Assembly (NCBI RefSeq): GCF_937958535.1
Contig: NZ_CALGNQ010000180.1
Coordinates: forward strand, 1-33,830
DNA length: 33,830 nt
Reading direction: 5' to 3'
Source: an uncultured Georgenia sp.
GTDB lineage: Bacteria; Actinomycetota; Actinomycetes; Actinomycetales; Actinomycetaceae
In this document: positions 31,725 to 33,830 of the stretch, piece by piece
Layout of the letters: each line of letters begins with the position of its first letter
Numbering within the stretch: the stretch's first letter is position 1
Position numbers and translations under genes: made by a program
Notes under the pieces: model-generated
Databases searched by the model: none
The model's input: the letters and a program-made list of their open reading frames with translations, nothing else
Told to the model about the DNA's origin: nothing

Positions 31725-32533
31725 TGCTCATCGCACAGGCTGTCGAAGGACTGCCCCCGATCACCGGCGGGGACGACCTCGCCGCGCTCATGGCGCCGGC
31801 CCTGCGAGCGCTGCGGTGGCCCGACGGCTCCGTCGGGATGGCGGAGGGCGACGTCGTCGTCGTCGCGAGCAAGGTGGTGGCCAAGGCCGAGCGCCGGCTC
31901 GTCGCCGCCCGCACCCGCGAGGAGCTGGAGGAGGTCATCGCCTCGCAGACGGTGCGCGTGGTCGCCGAGCGGCGCCGCCCCGACGGCTCCACGCTGCGGG
32001 TGGTGCAGAACCCGCAAGGGCTCGTGCTCGCCGCGGCCGGCGTGGACACCTCCGACGTCCCGCTCGGCACGGCGCTGCTCCTGCCCGAGGACCCCGACGC
32101 GTCGGCGCGGACCCTGCGCCGCGGCCTGGACGCGCGGCTCGGGGTGCGGCCCGGAGTCGTCATCACCGACACCGTCGGTCGGCCGTGGCGTCAGGGCGTG
32201 GCGGACATCGCGATCGGTGCGGCCGGTGTCGTGGCGCTGCAGGACCACCGCGGACGCCGGGACGGTTACGGACGTGAGCTGCGGGTCACCGTCATCGCCG
32301 CGGCCGACGAGATCGCCGCTGCGGCGGAGCTCGTCAAGGGCAAGGCGGACGGCCGGCCGGTGGCGGTGGTGCGTGGGCTGGGCCACCTCGTCACCCGTGA
32401 GGACGGCGCGGGCGCCCGCGTCGTCGCCCGGCCGGCGGAGGAGGACCTCTTCCGCGAGGGGGCGGCGGAGGCCTACGCCCGCGGGTACGCCGACGGGCGC
32501 GCCGCGTCCCCGTCCGGTCAGGCCCGCTCGTAG
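31724..32533 (+). CDS. cofE: Coenzyme F420-0:L-glutamate ligase (CofE / FbiB N-terminal type)
   Basis: 269 aa. Adds the gamma-linked glutamates to coenzyme F420-0 with GTP. Family marks are the start (LIAQAVEGLPPITGGDDLAA), DVVVVASKVVAKAERRLV, AAAGVDTSDVPLGTALLLPE, and the core DTVGRPWRQGVADIAIGAAG. In mycobacteria this domain is the N-terminal half of FbiB, fused to a nitroreductase-like domain; here the protein ends after the ligase domain. The ATG at 31724 overlaps the TGA of the LLM oxidoreductase (TGATG), indicating coupling. The 3' end overlaps the convergent ABC ATPase gene by 16 bases. A C-terminal reductase partner, if any, must lie elsewhere. Confidence 0.9.
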   Translation: MLIAQAVEGLPPITGGDDLAALMAPALRALRWPDGSVGMAEGDVVVVASKVVAKAERRLVAARTREELEEVIASQTVRVVAERRRPDGSTLRVVQNPQGLVLAAAGVDTSDVPLGTALLLPEDPDASARTLRRGLDARLGVRPGVVITDTVGRPWRQGVADIAIGAAGVVALQDHRGRRDGYGRELRVTVIAAADEIAAAAELVKGKADGRPVAVVRGLGHLVTREDGAGARVVARPAEEDLFREGAAEAYARGYADGRAASPSGQARS

Positions 32534-33336
32534 AGCAGCAGGTCCTGCCCGTCGACGACGACCCGCCGCGCCCGCACCCCGTAGACCCGGGAGACGCGCT
32601 CCTCGGTGAGCACCTCCTGCGGCGGGCCGGCGGCGACCACCTCGCCCCGGTCCAGGACGACGACGTGCGCGCAGTAGCGCAGCGCGTGGTTGAGGTCGTG
32701 GAGGGCCGCCAGCACGGTGACCCCGGCGCCGGCGAGCTCGTCGGCGAGGTGGAGCACGTGGAGCTGGGCGGCGACGTCGAGGTGGTTCGTCGGCTCGTCG
32801 AGCAGGAGCAGCCGCGGGGCCTGCGCCAGCGCCCGGGCCAGGTGCACCCGCTGGCGCTCGCCGCCGGAGAGGGTGGCGACGTCGCGGTCGGCGAGGTCGG
32901 CGGCGCCCGCCCGCGCCAGCGCCTCGTGCGCGACGGCGAGGTCGTGGGCCGAGTCCGCCCCCCACGTCGGCCGGTGCGGGGTGCGGCCGAGCAGGACGAC
33001 GTCGAGGGCGTCCAACGCCGGCGGCGCCGCGGAGTCCTGCTCCACGAGCGCCAGCTCCCGGGCCCGGGCGCGCCGGGAGAGGGCGGCGAGCTCACGGCCG
33101 TCGAGCAGCACCGCACCGCCGTCCGGCTCGAGCGCCCCGACGAGCAGACGCAGCAGCGTCGACTTGCCCGAGCCGTTGGGCCCGACGACGGCGCTCACCC
33201 GGCCCGGCGGGAGCTGGGCCGCCACCGAGCGCAGCACCGGCCGTTCCCCGATGCTCAGCCGCACCTGCGCGACGGTGAGCTCGGCCGCGGGTGTCGTCGA
33301 CCGCGCCGGGGGCCGGGTCGTCGTCCGCCCGCTCAC
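32518..33336 (-). CDS. ABC transporter ATP-binding protein (FecE/BtuD/HmuV type)
   Basis: 272 aa. ATPase of an importer for iron-siderophore, haem or cobalamin. Walker A VVGPNGSGKSTLLRLL, Q-loop ELALVEQDS, ABC signature LSGGERQRVHLARALA, Walker B RLLLLDEPTNHLD and the H-loop LAALHDLNHALRYC are all present; the ALHDLN wording is typical of the iron-siderophore family. The first 20 or so residues are a Thr/Pro/Ala-rich stretch. The GTG at 33336 overlaps the permease stop by four bases (GTGA), so the two are translationally coupled. The substrate cannot be read from these two genes; the binding protein is outside the window. Confidence 0.92.
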   Translation of the reverse strand: MSGRTTTRPPARSTTPAAELTVAQVRLSIGERPVLRSVAAQLPPGRVSAVVGPNGSGKSTLLRLLVGALEPDGGAVLLDGRELAALSRRARARELALVEQDSAAPPALDALDVVLLGRTPHRPTWGADSAHDLAVAHEALARAGAADLADRDVATLSGGERQRVHLARALAQAPRLLLLDEPTNHLDVAAQLHVLHLADELAGAGVTVLAALHDLNHALRYCAHVVVLDRGEVVAAGPPQEVLTEERVSRVYGVRARRVVVDGQDLLLYERA

Positions 33337-33830
33337 AGCCGGCTCCGGCGCAGGAGGACCGCGAAGACAGGAGCCCCGACCGCCGCGGTGACGATGCCCA
33401 CCGGCAGCTCGCGCGGGTCGAAGAGGGTGCGGGCCGCGGTGTCGGCGAGGAGGAGGAACAGTGCCCCGACGAGTGCGGCCACCGGCAGCAGGCGGTGGTT
33501 GCGTGCCCCGAGGACGAGCCGCACGGCGTGCGGTACGACGAGCCCGACGAAGCCGATCGCCCCGCACACCGAGACGAGCACCGCGGTGAGGAGGGTGACG
33601 AGCACGAGGAGCACCCACCGCGCCCGACGCACGTCGACGCCCAGGGAGGCCGCGGCGACATCGCCCAGCGCGAACGCGTCGAGCACCCGGGAGCGGGAGG
33701 CGAGGACACCACCCAGGAGGACGGTGCCGCCGGCGGCGAGCAGCGCCTCGGGCCACGTGATGCCGCCGAAGGAGCCGAGCAGCCAGGACAGGATCTCCCG
33801 GTAGGAGTCCCCGGTGGCCGACCAGAAGAT
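33333..33830 (-). CDS. FecCD-family ABC transporter permease (partial, 5' end missing)
   Basis: The last 165 residues of a BtuC/FecD-type permease; the reading frame is open to the window edge. It begins IFWSATGDSYREILSWLLGS, the usual 'W..GS' region of the family. The conserved ALGDVAAASLGVDVRRARW cytoplasmic segment follows, then GAIGFVGLVVPHAVRLVLGA, the loop that contacts the ATPase. Hydrophobic helices are seen in the LLVLVTLLTAVLVSV, LPVAALVGALFLLLA and VGIVTAAVGAPVFAVLL stretches. With the overlapping ATPase it forms an importer for siderophore, haem or cobalamin. Confidence 0.9.
   Translation of the reverse strand: MFWSATGDSYREILSWLLGSFGGITWPEALLAAGGTVLLGGVLASRSRVLDAFALGDVAAASLGVDVRRARWVLLVLVTLLTAVLVSVCGAIGFVGLVVPHAVRLVLGARNHRLLPVAALVGALFLLLADTAARTLFDPRELPVGIVTAAVGAPVFAVLLRRSRL

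Overview
The window is one contiguous stretch of very GC-rich chromosome. The strong G/C bias at third codon positions, the frequent GTG starts and the gene families (RamB, paired ClpP1/ClpP2, coenzyme F420 enzymes, Eis-type acetyltransferase, Balon/Rv2629-like protein, Cys-less L32) point to an actinomycete. The Micrococcales, perhaps the Intrasporangiaceae/Ornithinimicrobium neighbourhood, is my best guess, but that is inference. Most of the window reads as core chromosome. I see no insertion sequence, phage gene, CRISPR array or origin, and no gene-free stretch longer than about 270 bases.

Layout. (1) 1-1.3 kb: the end of citramalate synthase and a lipoate-protein ligase. (2) 1.5-7.0 kb: an acetate/glyoxylate block, with aceA and aceB on the minus strand, the RamB-type regulator divergent from them, and a YggS-type PLP protein overlapping ramB. 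(3) 7.0-13.0 kb: a membrane-anchored Cys-rich protein, an M13 zinc peptidase, rpiB, an Eis-like acetyltransferase, and a two-gene DNA-repair pair (alkyltransferase-like protein and Nei/Fpg-type glycosylase). (4) 13.0-14.8 kb: a cysK-cysE cysteine-synthesis operon on the minus strand. Its roughly 200-nt leader encodes a 17-residue peptide ending in a Cys cluster, which looks like a cysteine-sensing attenuator. (5) 14.8-18.4 kb: a DUF1648 membrane protein with its GntR/YtrA regulator, an unrecognised multi-spanning membrane protein, and a YigZ/IMPACT protein. (6) 18.5-19.8 kb: rpmF, tRNA-Gly(UCC), tRNA-Pro(UGG) and a small unknown protein. (7) 19.98-24.35 kb: the protein-quality-control series tig, clpP1, clpP2, clpX. 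(8) 24.4-26.0 kb: a Balon/Rv2629-like ribosome-associated protein and an AroQ chorismate mutase. (9) 26.0-30.6 kb: valS followed by a long-chain acyl-CoA ligase. (10) 30.7-33.8 kb: an F420-dependent LLM oxidoreductase overlapping a stand-alone CofE-type F420 gamma-glutamyl ligase, then the ATPase and a partial permease of a siderophore/cobalamin-type ABC importer.

Two regulatory themes stand out. First, about nine genes have no Shine-Dalgarno but carry a -10-like hexamer exactly six (once seven) bases before the start codon, as expected for leaderless mRNAs. Second, the cysK leader combines a recognisable promoter, the Cys-rich upstream ORF and several hairpins, which suggests that cysteine supply controls cysteine synthesis through translation of the leader. 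Many gene ends are marked by perfect GC-rich hairpins without a U tract.
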